Origin: Natronospirales bacterium
GTDB lineage: Bacteria; Pseudomonadota; Gammaproteobacteria; Natronospirales; REEB76
DNA length: 64,000 nt
Assembly (NCBI GenBank): GCA_021792635.1
Contig: JAJYUH010000004.1
Location: 97,342 to 161,341, forward strand
Reading direction: 5' to 3'
The notes under the pieces are model-generated. The model had not been told where the DNA came from and made no database searches. It worked only from the letters and a program-made list of their open reading frames with translations. Of the stretch, positions 18,606 to 27,176 are shown one piece after another. A program made the position numbers and the translations under genes. Positions within the stretch are counted from its first letter, which is position 1. The number at the start of each line of letters is the position of its first letter.

Positions 18606-19462
18606 TCCGGGCGATATCCGCCTGCGATTACCTGCAACCGGTGCCTGACGGCGCCGCGCTGCCGCCGCTGGAAGCGGCCCTGAAGGATTTGTGCCGGGAG
18701 CGATTTCGGCGCATTGACCGCTTCATCCAGTTGGCACTGCTCGGCTCCGCGCGCTGCGTGGCCGGCCGCACCCTGCGGCCGGATTGCGGCATTTATCTCG
18801 GCTCCGGTCTCGGACCCATCGGCAATAATATCGTCACCCAGCAGCAATTGATACGCGATGCGGAAATCCCCAAGCCGGTCAACTTCGTCAACACGCTGGG
18901 CAGCAGCGCCGGATTCTACGTCGCCAGAAATCTGGGCCTGCAGGGGCAGAATTTTTTCATTTCCCGGCGCGGAGCCAGCCTGCAAGCGGTGCTGAGCGCG
19001 GCCATCGCGGATCTGACATGCGGTGTCGTCGGGCAGGCTTTGCTGGGCGTGGTGGAGGAAGTGGCGCTGCCGCTCGCGGAGCATCGTCTGCGTCAGCACT
19101 TGCCCGGAGATCTGACGCTGGCCGAAGGCAGCCATTGGCTGCTGTTGCAGCCGGGTACCGGTGACTCCCGATCCCTGGAGCTGAAGCATTTCACCAAGTT
19201 TGCGGCGCTGGAGGATTTTCTGAAATCGGTGTGGCGCACGGGCGACCGGCTGTGTTGCGCCCGCAGCATGGAAGCGCGCGTGGCCGGAGCGTTGCGGCGG
19301 GATTTCGATGCCGGAGCCCGGCCGGACCCGGCTGCTGCATTTCACGACAGCCTGGAAGCGGCGTGGCTTGCGGCATTTGCCGCCAGCCCTGAGCCGGGGA
19401 CGCTATTTCTCGCGGACGGGAGCCCGGAACGCGGCTGGTCCTTGTTTTATCTCGGCGCGTAG
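18602..19462 (+). CDS. Ketosynthase-like protein without active-site Cys
   Basis: A 286-aa thiolase-fold protein coupled to the preceding ketosynthase. FVNTLGSSAGFYVARNLGL aligns with the nucleophile segment of ketosynthases, but Ser replaces Cys. The C-terminal half with the catalytic His residues is absent or unrecognisable. This is the pattern of chain-length-factor or KS-beta subunits, which pair with an active KS to set product length. ATG 18602 overlaps the ketosynthase stop. The 3' end overlaps the convergent BtrH-like gene by 60 bp. The CLF-like role is inference. Confidence 0.75.
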   Translation: MIRAISACDYLQPVPDGAALPPLEAALKDLCRERFRRIDRFIQLALLGSARCVAGRTLRPDCGIYLGSGLGPIGNNIVTQQQLIRDAEIPKPVNFVNTLGSSAGFYVARNLGLQGQNFFISRRGASLQAVLSAAIADLTCGVVGQALLGVVEEVALPLAEHRLRQHLPGDLTLAEGSHWLLLQPGTGDSRSLELKHFTKFAALEDFLKSVWRTGDRLCCARSMEARVAGALRRDFDAGARPDPAAAFHDSLEAAWLAAFAASPEPGTLFLADGSPERGWSLFYLGA

Positions 19463-20461
19463 CTGTTTATAGATGCTGCGTTCCCGCTGCGCGCAATGCA
19501 GCAAGGCATCGGCCAGCAGGCCGTAATCCAGCGGCATCCGCCCCTTGCACATTTTCGCGGCGTGCAGCGCGAAGCGCCGCCATGCGTCGCCCACCGCGGT
19601 CAGTTCATCCGCAATGACCGCGAGGCCGGGCTTGCCCAGCACGCCGGCGGCTTCCTGGAGGAAGGACGCGTACAGGAAACGGAAACCGGCGCCGCCGGTG
19701 CCGATTTCTTCCTGCATGCGCACCATGTGACCCAGCAGCAGCCTGTTGTAATGCTCCTCGCGCGGGTCCAGACGGCGTATTTTGCGTGATACCAGGCGGA
19801 TGCCGCGCACACCCAATATCGGCACGGGCACGTGGAGCATCATGCCGGTGGTGTAGAGAATCGCCTTGCGGATGGCGCGCGGCAGATCCAGCCTGGGCGG
19901 AATGTATCGCGGATAGTAGAGCAGACCCCTGGGCGCCAGCACACCGCGCGTGAAGCGCGCCTTGCGCAGGGAATCCGCATCGCATTCCACCCGGATATCA
20001 ATCACCGGGTCGCTGATCAGGTAATGATTGCCGCGTTTTCCGTACACCACCAGATTGTGGGCGTTGAAATGAAAGCGCATATCCGGCGGAAAATAGGACA
20101 ACCAGAACGCCGACGTTTGCAGGCCGACCGCCCGGCCCCGGGACAGGTATTGATCGAGCGCCTGCATGCCGGCCGCCGGTTGCCGGAAGGTTTCAAAGTG
20201 CATCTCGATGCCGAGACGCCGGGTCAGGCCGCGGATGATGCTGCCGGGCGGCATGCGGTAAGCAAACAGCGGCAAGCCGCCGAATTTGATGAACGGCAGG
20301 TAGGCGAAGCCCAACCCGGCGGCGATGCCGAAGGCCATCGGCTCGGAAATCGGCATGTTTTGATGGCGCAGCAGGGACGAGATTACGCCGCTTTCACAAT
20401 GCGCACTTTGCCGGTGATCGAAGGGAATCTCGACCTCAAGCGGCAGGGAGGCGGCGTTCAC
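19403..20461 (-). CDS. BtrH_N/DUF4872 family acyltransferase-like protein
   Basis: A 352-aa protein of the butirosin BtrH type: N-terminal papain-like domain (~1-160) and C-terminal DUF4872-like domain. Cys22 in SAHCESGVISSLL, His135 in FNAHNLVVYG and Asp151 in LISDPVIDI form a plausible Cys-His-Asp triad. BtrH itself transfers an acyl group from an ACP to an amine, so this protein may off-load an ACP-bound chain onto an acceptor (inference). GTG 20461 overlaps the upstream stop (GTGA) and has GGAG 5 bp upstream. It is the last gene of the minus-strand arm. Confidence 0.8.
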   Translation of the reverse strand: MNAASLPLEVEIPFDHRQSAHCESGVISSLLRHQNMPISEPMAFGIAAGLGFAYLPFIKFGGLPLFAYRMPPGSIIRGLTRRLGIEMHFETFRQPAAGMQALDQYLSRGRAVGLQTSAFWLSYFPPDMRFHFNAHNLVVYGKRGNHYLISDPVIDIRVECDADSLRKARFTRGVLAPRGLLYYPRYIPPRLDLPRAIRKAILYTTGMMLHVPVPILGVRGIRLVSRKIRRLDPREEHYNRLLLGHMVRMQEEIGTGGAGFRFLYASFLQEAAGVLGKPGLAVIADELTAVGDAWRRFALHAAKMCKGRMPLDYGLLADALLHCAQRERSIYKQLRAEIKQGPAAFRAPVREK

Positions 20462-20862
20462 GGTTGCTCCGGAAGCGTGTCGAGCTGGGCGGGCGTCAAC
20501 CCCAGCGCCTCGGCATAACGCTGCCTGCGCCGGTCGGACAGCTTGGGGAACGCGCCGGGTCTGAGATGCCGGCGCACCCGCCATTTGCAGAAACCGGTGC
20601 TTTGCGCCAGCAGCACAAGATCCATGCGCCGGTGATACATGTGATATTCGAGCGCCGAACCACGGCCCTGCCGGGCGCGTTGCCAGGCGTCGGCGGCGCG
20701 GCGCTCGAACTCCGCTATGGCCTGATCCAGGACGATTTCCTCGGCTTCCCAGCCGCTGCAGGGCGTCGCCGCGTAGCGGCCGTGCTCATCCAGCGCGTAC
20801 AGCAGCTTGCTGTGGCCCAGGAACGCCCTGGCGCTCTGTTGCGGAACTTCGGTTTGCTTCAT
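20458..20862 (-). CDS. Unknown 134-aa protein of the lipid cluster
   Basis: No family recognised. MKQTEVPQQSARAFLGHSKL is followed by a helix-rich, charged sequence (EEIVLDQAIAEFERRAADAW, YHRRMDLVLLAQSTGF) and a terminal segment LSDRRRQRYAEALGLTPAQL. There is no signal peptide or membrane helix. It overlaps both neighbours by 4 bp (ATGA and GTGA), so it is made in step with DarB-like and BtrH-like proteins and probably acts with them. ATG 20862 is chosen because of the overlap; the frame is open to 20952. Confidence 0.75.
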   Translation of the reverse strand: MKQTEVPQQSARAFLGHSKLLYALDEHGRYAATPCSGWEAEEIVLDQAIAEFERRAADAWQRARQGRGSALEYHMYHRRMDLVLLAQSTGFCKWRVRRHLRPGAFPKLSDRRRQRYAEALGLTPAQLDTLPEQP

Positions 20863-22046
20863 GGGGGCGAAGACGGGGTCTTTCCGTCCGCACCGCAGAC
20901 GCGGAGGTACATCCAGGCGGTACTGAAACGGCCGCTCTCCGGAATGTAGCACAGCAGGCGGTGACCCGGTTGCAAACGGCCGGAATGGAACAGTTCCTCA
21001 AGCAGGACATAAATGGAAGCCGCGCCGATATTGCCCTTGGAATACAGGTTGGTGAACCAGCGTTCGAACGGCACATCGAAACCGGCCTTGCACATGTGCG
21101 CGTGGACTTTCTCGCGGAAATAATGCGAAGAATAATGCGGCAGGAAGAAATCAACGTCGCCGGGTTGCAGGCTCCGCAGTTGCGGTATTTCCCGCAGCGG
21201 CCGCTCGACGGTGTAGGCCATGATGTGCTCGTTGAGCTGCTTCACATCCTGCTTGAGCGTGAATATGGAACGCTCCGCCCATTCCGAGGGGTCGTACTCC
21301 GGCCAGCCTTTCAGGCTTCCGTCCTCCAGTTTTTCCGCGCCGCCATACATGCAGGCCGGTTGTTCGTTGGCATAGGAGCGCTCCACGATCCAGTCAATGC
21401 GCAGCGATAAACCCGCGGCGGCGGGTTGCGGTTCAATCAGCGCGGCACCCGCACCGTCGGACAGCATCCAGCGTATGAAGTCCTTCTGAAACGCCGTCAC
21501 CGCCTGTTTTTCCAGCGCCTCGATCTGCGCATCGCTCTCGGCCCGGAAATTCCTGGCATGCATCACCGCCGAAGGCATCTCCGAGCCGGCGCTCACCGCA
21601 TGCCGGAACTCGCCGCCGGCCACGCCGAGCATGGCATATTTGAGCGCCGTGGTACTGCTGATGCACACACCCGAAGTGGCCACAGTTTCGCAGGGCGGAA
21701 TGCCGAGTTCGCCATGCACCATGCTGGTGTGGCTGGGCACCAGTTGATCGGCAAAGGTGGTTCCGCAGGCGAGCAGATCAATCTGCTCCAGCCTGAAATC
21801 CGCGCGCGCCAGCCCGCGTATCGCGGCGGCAGTCAGTTGCGCGTTGCTGTGGGTGGCTTTGCCCGTGGCGGGATCAATGGCGTAGTAGCGTGTCTGGATG
21901 CCGTTGGAGCGCAGAATGATGCGCCGCGCGCGCGACGGACGGCCGTTGATCATGCCCAGCACCGATTCCATCGCCTCGTTGCTGACGGGAGCATTGGGCA
22001 GGAATGCGGAAAGATTGGTGATGTATGCCTTGCCTGTCACGCTCAC
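20859..22046 (-). CDS. DarB-like KAS III ketosynthase
   Basis: A 395-aa FabH-fold enzyme. Cys128 lies in VATSGVCISSTTAL, His304 in FFLPHYSSHYF and Asn339 in NLYSKGNIGAAS, the KAS III triad. The family resembles DarB of dialkylresorcinol synthesis, which joins two acyl chains head to head to form the ring precursor. It starts at GTG 22046, which overlaps the darA-like stop (GTGA). The substrate here is unknown. Assignment to the DarB group is from its arrangement with the DarA-like gene and overall sequence feel. Confidence 0.82.
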   Translation of the reverse strand: MSVTGKAYITNLSAFLPNAPVSNEAMESVLGMINGRPSRARRIILRSNGIQTRYYAIDPATGKATHSNAQLTAAAIRGLARADFRLEQIDLLACGTTFADQLVPSHTSMVHGELGIPPCETVATSGVCISSTTALKYAMLGVAGGEFRHAVSAGSEMPSAVMHARNFRAESDAQIEALEKQAVTAFQKDFIRWMLSDGAGAALIEPQPAAAGLSLRIDWIVERSYANEQPACMYGGAEKLEDGSLKGWPEYDPSEWAERSIFTLKQDVKQLNEHIMAYTVERPLREIPQLRSLQPGDVDFFLPHYSSHYFREKVHAHMCKAGFDVPFERWFTNLYSKGNIGAASIYVLLEELFHSGRLQPGHRLLCYIPESGRFSTAWMYLRVCGADGKTPSSPP

Positions 22047-22975
22047 ATTCCGATTGAGTCACCCGAAGGTGCGCTGAAATAAGCCGTCTGGGCGGCGATG
22101 CGTTTGCGCAGCAGGGGCGCCGTCAGCGTCTTGAGCAGGGCGCTCAAGGGCAGCACCGTGACCAGCAGCGCGACCAGAAACACAAAATAGACGGCAACCA
22201 CGGGGCGGCGCGTCCAGGCGCCCTGGCGGCCCAGGGCGCGCAGCAGCGCCCCCCAGACAAGGAAGCTGCGCCGGGCCGCGCGTTCGGTGGCAATCAGGCG
22301 CGTATTCACCTTCACCGCACCGAGGTGGCGCAGCAGGGTCGTGTCGAGCGGGTGCGCCTCGTTCAGCACGCGCTCGATGCGCTCCCCGAAACGCCGGCAG
22401 CCTGAAATCTGCTCCGGCTTGACGCCGGCGCGGGGAATCCACCCGCCCAGCAGCGGGCCTTTCCTGCCGGTCAGCATCCAGATGGGCGTGGCGAGAAAAC
22501 TGCCCACGCTGCCGGCTTCGTCCACCAGCGCGACATTGCCCACCAGCCGCGCGCCGCAAGCGGCGAGCAGGCGCTTCACCTGCTCCTGGGCCATGAGCCA
22601 CATATCGCGGCAGGCGATGACGGTCACCACCGGCGTGTCCTGCAACAGCGCGCGCGCCGCCGCACTTTTTAGGAACGCGGTGACGGGCAGCGAGGGGGAC
22701 AGGAACCACACCTGATAGCCCAGGATCACCAGGTCAAAACGCTCACCGGGTGGGAGGGACAGGGGTTCCAGCTCCGGCGCGTCCAGATAGACCGCTTCCG
22801 GAAAAGTGTCAAAAAAACGCAAGAACGGCCAGGGGAATGGATACGCCTGCCTGGGACGCAGGGTTTCCACGCGCAGTTCGATCTGGCCGGAGTCAGCCAG
22901 CGGCGCGCAGAAATGCCGCAGCACCTCGCTGAGCTGACCGCTTTGGGAATACTGTATGACCAGAACCTTTTTCAT
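22043..22975 (-). CDS. DarA-like dialkylresorcinol-condensing protein
   Basis: A 310-aa protein. The N-terminus MKKVLVIQYSQSGQLSEVL is flavodoxin-like, with a phosphate-binding loop pattern (YSQSGQ). A long C-terminal hydrophobic helix (VVAVYFVFLVALLVTVLPL, ~265-285) suggests membrane attachment. Proteins of this form are annotated as dialkylresorcinol condensing enzyme DarA and are thought to aromatise the ring made by DarB. It is the first gene of the four-gene minus-strand operon; all four overlap by 4 bp. The reductase or aromatase chemistry is inferred from fold. Confidence 0.8.
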   Translation of the reverse strand: MKKVLVIQYSQSGQLSEVLRHFCAPLADSGQIELRVETLRPRQAYPFPWPFLRFFDTFPEAVYLDAPELEPLSLPPGERFDLVILGYQVWFLSPSLPVTAFLKSAAARALLQDTPVVTVIACRDMWLMAQEQVKRLLAACGARLVGNVALVDEAGSVGSFLATPIWMLTGRKGPLLGGWIPRAGVKPEQISGCRRFGERIERVLNEAHPLDTTLLRHLGAVKVNTRLIATERAARRSFLVWGALLRALGRQGAWTRRPVVAVYFVFLVALLVTVLPLSALLKTLTAPLLRKRIAAQTAYFSAPSGDSIGM

Positions 22976-23461
22976 TTACGCAAATGCTGACTGCCGTAAC
23001 GGCTGTGTGGCGCGGCTTGTGACCGGCCTGGCCCTGAAGCACCTGTCTGGCGGCGGTTATGGTATCTGGAATATCAGCGGTTTCGTACGCCCCCCGGGCC
23101 CTGCACTCCGGCACCACCGGCCGCGAGGCCCGCTGACACCGCCCCCGGTTGGTCCATGCAGAGGTGGCCGCATATTGTGCGCAGGACGCCTGAGCTTTTC
23201 ATCTTTCGCGGCCACAATCGGGCCCGGGCAGCGACTGCTTCCGGAGCGTGCCGGCAGCGCTCCACCGCCAAACCTGTCAGCAACTTGCCAAGCCACCCGC
23301 GCTCTTGGTCCTCATGGAGGGTGCATCGTCCCGACCGGATGCAGGCCACCGGGAATCACGGCAAACGGCGGGAACAGTTTCCAGTAAAGGCCGGAATCCG
23401 GTCGCCGTCTCCCGGTTTCGGGAAACGGAATAAATCAGGGCTTCCCGGACATCCAGGTGAT
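22976..23461. other. Intergenic region upstream of the darA-like operon
   Basis: About 490 bp without a convincing gene. It must hold the promoter of the darA-like operon; I could not pick a confident -35/-10 pair. It also contains several GC-rich partial dyads (for example near 23088-23130). Confidence 0.5.
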
Positions 23462-24892
23462 TCAAACGCGTCCGTATTCGTCATCGAAGCGCACGATGTC
23501 GTCCTCGCCCAGATACTCACCGCTCTGCACTTCGATGATCTCCAGCGGCAGCGGACCCGGATTGAAGAGCCGGTGCCGGGTGTTGACGGGAATAAACGTG
23601 GATTGGTTCTCCCTGAGGGTCAGGTGGTCCTCGCCGCGGATCACCTCGGCCTCGCCCTGCACCACCACCCAATGCTCGGCGCGCTGATGATGCAGTTGCA
23701 GCGACAGGCTGGCCCCCGGGTTCAACCGGATGCGCTTCACCTGCATGCGCTCGCCCCTGGCAAGACACTCATACCAGCCCCAGGGACGGTGCACGCGTGC
23801 CGGCGTTGTCGCTTCGCTGCGCTTTTCCCGCTCCAGCATTGCCGCCAGTGCTTTGACTTCTTCCGCGCGTTCGCGCGGCGCCACCAGCACCGCATCCGGG
23901 GTTTCCACCACCACGGTGTTGCGCAAGCCGATGGCCGCCACCAGCCGTCCACTCGCATGCACGTACGACCCCGACACATCCGCAAGCCGCACGTCGCCCA
24001 CCGCCACATTGCCGTCAGCACTCCCCGCACCCGCCGCAAACAGGCTGGCAAAGGAGCCGAGGTCACTCCAGGGCGTATCCAATTCCACCATGCGTGCGGA
24101 GCGTGTGTGTTCCATCACCGCGTAGTCAATGGATTCGCTGCGGCAGGCGCGAAAGGCCGCGGGTTCCAGCCGCAGGAACGATCCATCGCTCCGCGCCCCG
24201 GCCAGCGCCGCCGTGGCCGCGTCCAGAATATCGGGCGCGTGCCGGCCGAGTTCCGCCAGATACACCTCCGCCCGCAGCAGGAACATGCCGCTGTTCCAGA
24301 AATATGCGCCGCTCTCGAGATAGCGGGCGGCGGTGGCCGCATCCGGTTTTTCGCGGAACTCCGCCACGCCGCACACGCCATCGCGGCCGGCCGCGCCGTC
24401 GGTACGGATATAGCCGTATCCCGTGTGCGGTTCCGTGGGACGCACGCCGAACACCACGATGGCGCCGGCACGCGCCGCGGCGACTCCCCGCCGGACCGCG
24501 GCGGTGAAATACGGCGTGTCCTTGAGGTGGTGATCCGCGGGCAATGCAAGCAAAAGTGCTGCGGGCTCCCGGCTCCGCGCATACAGCGCCGCCACCGCCA
24601 GCGCTGGCGCCGTATTCCGCCCGGCGGGCTCCAGCAGCAGCGTGGCGGCTTCGAGACCCAGTTCCGCCAGTTGGGTACGTACCAGGAAACGGTGGGCTTC
24701 GTTGCACACGATCAGCGGCGCGTGCCCGGGCGCCGGTGTCTGCGCCCGCAGCAGTGTTTCCTGCAACAGGGAGCGTTCGCCGAGCAGCCGCAGAAATTGC
24801 TTGGGATGATCCCGGCGTGACAGCGGCCAGAGCCGGGTACCCGAGCCCCCGCAGAGAATCACCGGCACAATTGCATCAACGGCTGACGGCAT
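23462..24892 (-). CDS. Mannose-1-phosphate guanylyltransferase / mannose-6-phosphate isomerase
   Basis: A bifunctional CpsB/AlgA/XanB-type enzyme, 476 aa. The N-terminal nucleotidyltransferase has the signature GGSGTRLWPLSRRDHPKQFL. The C-terminal type II phosphomannose isomerase cupin has GASLSLQLHHQRAEHWVVVQ and FIPVNTRHRLFNPG. It makes GDP-mannose for polysaccharide and nucleotide-sugar pathways, using the mutase product encoded at 12.6 kb. ATG 24892 has a GGAGGGGG ribosome site. It is 14 bp downstream of the glycosyl-1-phosphate transferase gene. Confidence 0.94.
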   Translation of the reverse strand: MPSAVDAIVPVILCGGSGTRLWPLSRRDHPKQFLRLLGERSLLQETLLRAQTPAPGHAPLIVCNEAHRFLVRTQLAELGLEAATLLLEPAGRNTAPALAVAALYARSREPAALLLALPADHHLKDTPYFTAAVRRGVAAARAGAIVVFGVRPTEPHTGYGYIRTDGAAGRDGVCGVAEFREKPDAATAARYLESGAYFWNSGMFLLRAEVYLAELGRHAPDILDAATAALAGARSDGSFLRLEPAAFRACRSESIDYAVMEHTRSARMVELDTPWSDLGSFASLFAAGAGSADGNVAVGDVRLADVSGSYVHASGRLVAAIGLRNTVVVETPDAVLVAPRERAEEVKALAAMLEREKRSEATTPARVHRPWGWYECLARGERMQVKRIRLNPGASLSLQLHHQRAEHWVVVQGEAEVIRGEDHLTLRENQSTFIPVNTRHRLFNPGPLPLEIIEVQSGEYLGEDDIVRFDDEYGRV

Positions 24893-24906
24893 TCCCCCTC
24901 CGGCTT

Positions 24907-26316
24907 TCAATACGCATTCTTGTTGACGAATCCCAGGAACAAAGTCAGAAAGATGATCTTGATGTCGAACCAGAGGGACCAATGCTCAATATAGTACAGA
25001 TCGTACTCCACGCGATGCCGCATCTTGTCCGGGGTATCGGTCATGCCGCGCAAACCGTTGACCTGGACCCAGCCGGTGATGCCGGGCTTGACGATGTGGC
25101 GCAGCATATACCGGTCTATGATCTTTCTGTACTCGGCGTTGTGCTCCACCGCATGCGGGCGCGGCCCGACGATGGACATACGCCCCTGCAGCACATTGAT
25201 GAACTGCGGCAACTCATCCAGGCTGGTGCGCCGTAGAAACGCACCCAGGGAAGTCAGGCGCTGATCCCGCGGGGAGGCCTGGGTTACCCGGCCAGGCTTC
25301 TCATGATGCAACTGCATGGTACGAAACTTGTAAACGACGATCTCGTGCCCGTCCCAGCCGTGCCTTCGCTGGCGATACCACGCCGGTCCCGGCGAGCTCA
25401 GTTTCACGCAAAGGGCGATCAAAACCATCAGCGGGCTGATGAGCACAAGAATTACCGCCGCCAGCAAGCGATCTTCGAAAGCTTTCAGCAAGCTGCCCGT
25501 GCCCTGCATGGGGCTGGTCATCAGATCAATCATGGGCAAGCCGAGAATCTCCGTCACCCCGTGGTTCAACAGGAACAGGTCCCGAAGATCCGGCGCATAG
25601 CGCACGTTCGCCGACACGTCCCGCAACTGCCCGAGCACCTCCCGCAGTTTCCGGCTCTGCTCCAGCGGCAGGGTGATCCACACCTCATCCACCGGATGTG
25701 CCTGGACATGCGCCGCCAGGCTCCCGAGCGGCTGAACCCGATGGCTCTCGATTTCTTCTGCACCGTTCCCGCCGTTGAATACCGCGACCACATCAAAACC
25801 CGAGGATGCGGACTCCCGGACTTGACGGATCAATGCGCGTGCCTGCGCGCCGCTTCCCACGATCACGACGAAGCGGCGGTTGAGCCCCCGGCGCCGCAGC
25901 CAATTCAAGGTGCCGTAGATCGCGAGCCGCAGCAGGATCAGCAGCAGGGCTTGCAGGCCGAACCATTCCGCCATCCAGATGCGCGAGAACCGCACCGATT
26001 GTTTTGCCAGTACCAGCAGCACCATCACCACCACGAACACCAGCACCCAGGAGAACAAGGCGCGCGCCACCGGCGCGAACAGATGCTGCGCCCGCCAGGA
26101 CCGGTACAGCCCCGTCAGGGGAAACACGATGAGGATCAGCAGCGCACCGATGAGCATGAGCGCGGCGTAGCCCGGGAGATGCAGAATCCGGTCAGAACCG
26201 AAGCGCAGCGTGTAGGCCAGCACACCCGCAACCAGGCAGGCAAACACATCCAGCAGTCTGGTCAGCAGCGACAATCCGGCTGCATATTTCCTGAGAGCAC
26301 CCCCGTGCCGACTCAT
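24907..26316 (-). CDS. Undecaprenyl-phosphate hexose-1-phosphate transferase (WcaJ/GumD type)
   Basis: A 469-aa polyprenyl glycosylphosphotransferase that starts exopolysaccharide units on undecaprenyl phosphate. Four N-terminal helices (~12-130) precede a CoA_binding_3-like region with VVIVGSGAQARALIRQVRE. The C-terminal catalytic domain has a helical hairpin, YKFRTM, LRRTSLDELPQFINVLQG, MSIVGPRPHAVEHN and GITGWVQVNGLRG, all typical. ATG 26316 (MSRHGGALRKY) gives family length; an in-frame ATG also lies at 26340. It begins the operon with the GDP-mannose gene. Confidence 0.93.
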   Translation of the reverse strand: MSRHGGALRKYAAGLSLLTRLLDVFACLVAGVLAYTLRFGSDRILHLPGYAALMLIGALLILIVFPLTGLYRSWRAQHLFAPVARALFSWVLVFVVVMVLLVLAKQSVRFSRIWMAEWFGLQALLLILLRLAIYGTLNWLRRRGLNRRFVVIVGSGAQARALIRQVRESASSGFDVVAVFNGGNGAEEIESHRVQPLGSLAAHVQAHPVDEVWITLPLEQSRKLREVLGQLRDVSANVRYAPDLRDLFLLNHGVTEILGLPMIDLMTSPMQGTGSLLKAFEDRLLAAVILVLISPLMVLIALCVKLSSPGPAWYRQRRHGWDGHEIVVYKFRTMQLHHEKPGRVTQASPRDQRLTSLGAFLRRTSLDELPQFINVLQGRMSIVGPRPHAVEHNAEYRKIIDRYMLRHIVKPGITGWVQVNGLRGMTDTPDKMRHRVEYDLYYIEHWSLWFDIKIIFLTLFLGFVNKNAY

Positions 26317-26419
26317 ATTCCTGTACTCCCTTAACCGCATCCTGCGGTGGGTGCTTAACTTAACATAAGTGATTCGTTGTGGACACACCTGCTTGCCGTT
26401 CCGACTCTGCAGCCGACGG

Positions 26420-27013
26420 TCAAGGCCCTGCGTTGCCGGGCTCCGGCTTGCGGGTACGGGCAGGCACTTCCAGCTCACGCCGGGTATAGATCGCCGTATG
26501 TCCGCTCAACCGCAGGGCTACCCAGCCTAATAGGGGATTGGAAGGAAAGGTCTGCCCATAGGCCGCAACCCGCGGCAACAGGAGGCTGAGCGCGATCCAT
26601 CTGCCCGCCGCCGGCACCGCTACCGGCCAGCGCGTCAGCCACAAGAATATCGCGGCCAGAAGCGCACCCCACAGGCCGCCCAGCACCGCTTCCGAAGGCG
26701 TATGCGCGTGCAGCACCAGGCGCGAGACCGCCACCGCCAAAGCCAGCAGCGCCCCGGCACGCAGGCCCGGCCGTGCACATCCGGCCGCAAGCGTGCCCAC
26801 CACCGGCCAGATCAGGAACGACAGGGCGCTGTGGCCGCTCAAACCGATGAAATCCAGTCCCGGCGGATGCAGACCCCAGCCCATGTAAAGGACTTTGCTT
26901 GCGGCCACGGCGCCGGCATCCGTCAGCACCACAACCAGCCATATCCAGCCGGAGCGCCGCGTCACTGGCCGCATCAGCAACCACGCCGCGATCAGCAGCG
27001 CGTGTGGAAACAA
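26420..27013 (-). CDS. PAP2-superfamily phosphatase (probably 5'-truncated)
   Basis: A membrane phosphatase of the PAP2/BacA-like lipid-phosphatase group, 197 aa with about five helices. Two of the three phosphatase signatures are present: GLSGHSALSF (second) and SRLVLHAHTPSEAVLG (third, with Glu in place of the usual Asp). The first KxxxxxxRP motif is not clear. The only start is TTG 27013, directly beside the hairpin array, and the chain begins in the middle of a hydrophobic segment (FPHALLIAAWLL). The 5' end may have been lost. A role in recycling undecaprenyl-PP for the neighbouring EPS genes is possible. Confidence 0.7.
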   Translation of the reverse strand: MFPHALLIAAWLLMRPVTRRSGWIWLVVVLTDAGAVAASKVLYMGWGLHPPGLDFIGLSGHSALSFLIWPVVGTLAAGCARPGLRAGALLALAVAVSRLVLHAHTPSEAVLGGLWGALLAAIFLWLTRWPVAVPAAGRWIALSLLLPRVAAYGQTFPSNPLLGWVALRLSGHTAIYTRRELEVPARTRKPEPGNAGP

Positions 27014-27022
27014 AATAGATTC

Positions 27023-27158
27023 CCCCGGCTAAAGCCGGGGTCCTTACCGTTACAGTTCCATACGGAACTGACCTGAATCCTGATGAAACACCAGGATTCA
27101 GGAACCGGCGGCGGTAGTAACCGCCGCCGGGCTCATTCATCCCCGGGTAAACCCGGGG
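27023..27158. repeat. Array of five consecutive perfect hairpins
   Basis: Five perfect palindromes in 136 bp: 27023-27040 (7-bp stem, loop TAAA), 27053-27070 (7 bp, ATAC), 27072-27103 region (11 bp, 9-nt loop), 27105-27130 (11 bp, AGTA), 27141-27158 (7-8 bp, TAAA). Stems are all different, but the first and last share the CCCCGG-TAAA-CCGGGG form. They sit exactly where the PAP2 gene loses its 5' end. They could be a structured RNA or the end of a mobile element. Confidence 0.85.
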
Positions 27159-27176
27159 TATTCTGTCTGCGACCGC

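Noticed and set aside
23156..24820. 554-codon open frame on the plus strand
   Set aside because: Antisense to the GDP-mannose enzyme gene, which has clear catalytic motifs; the plus frame has none.
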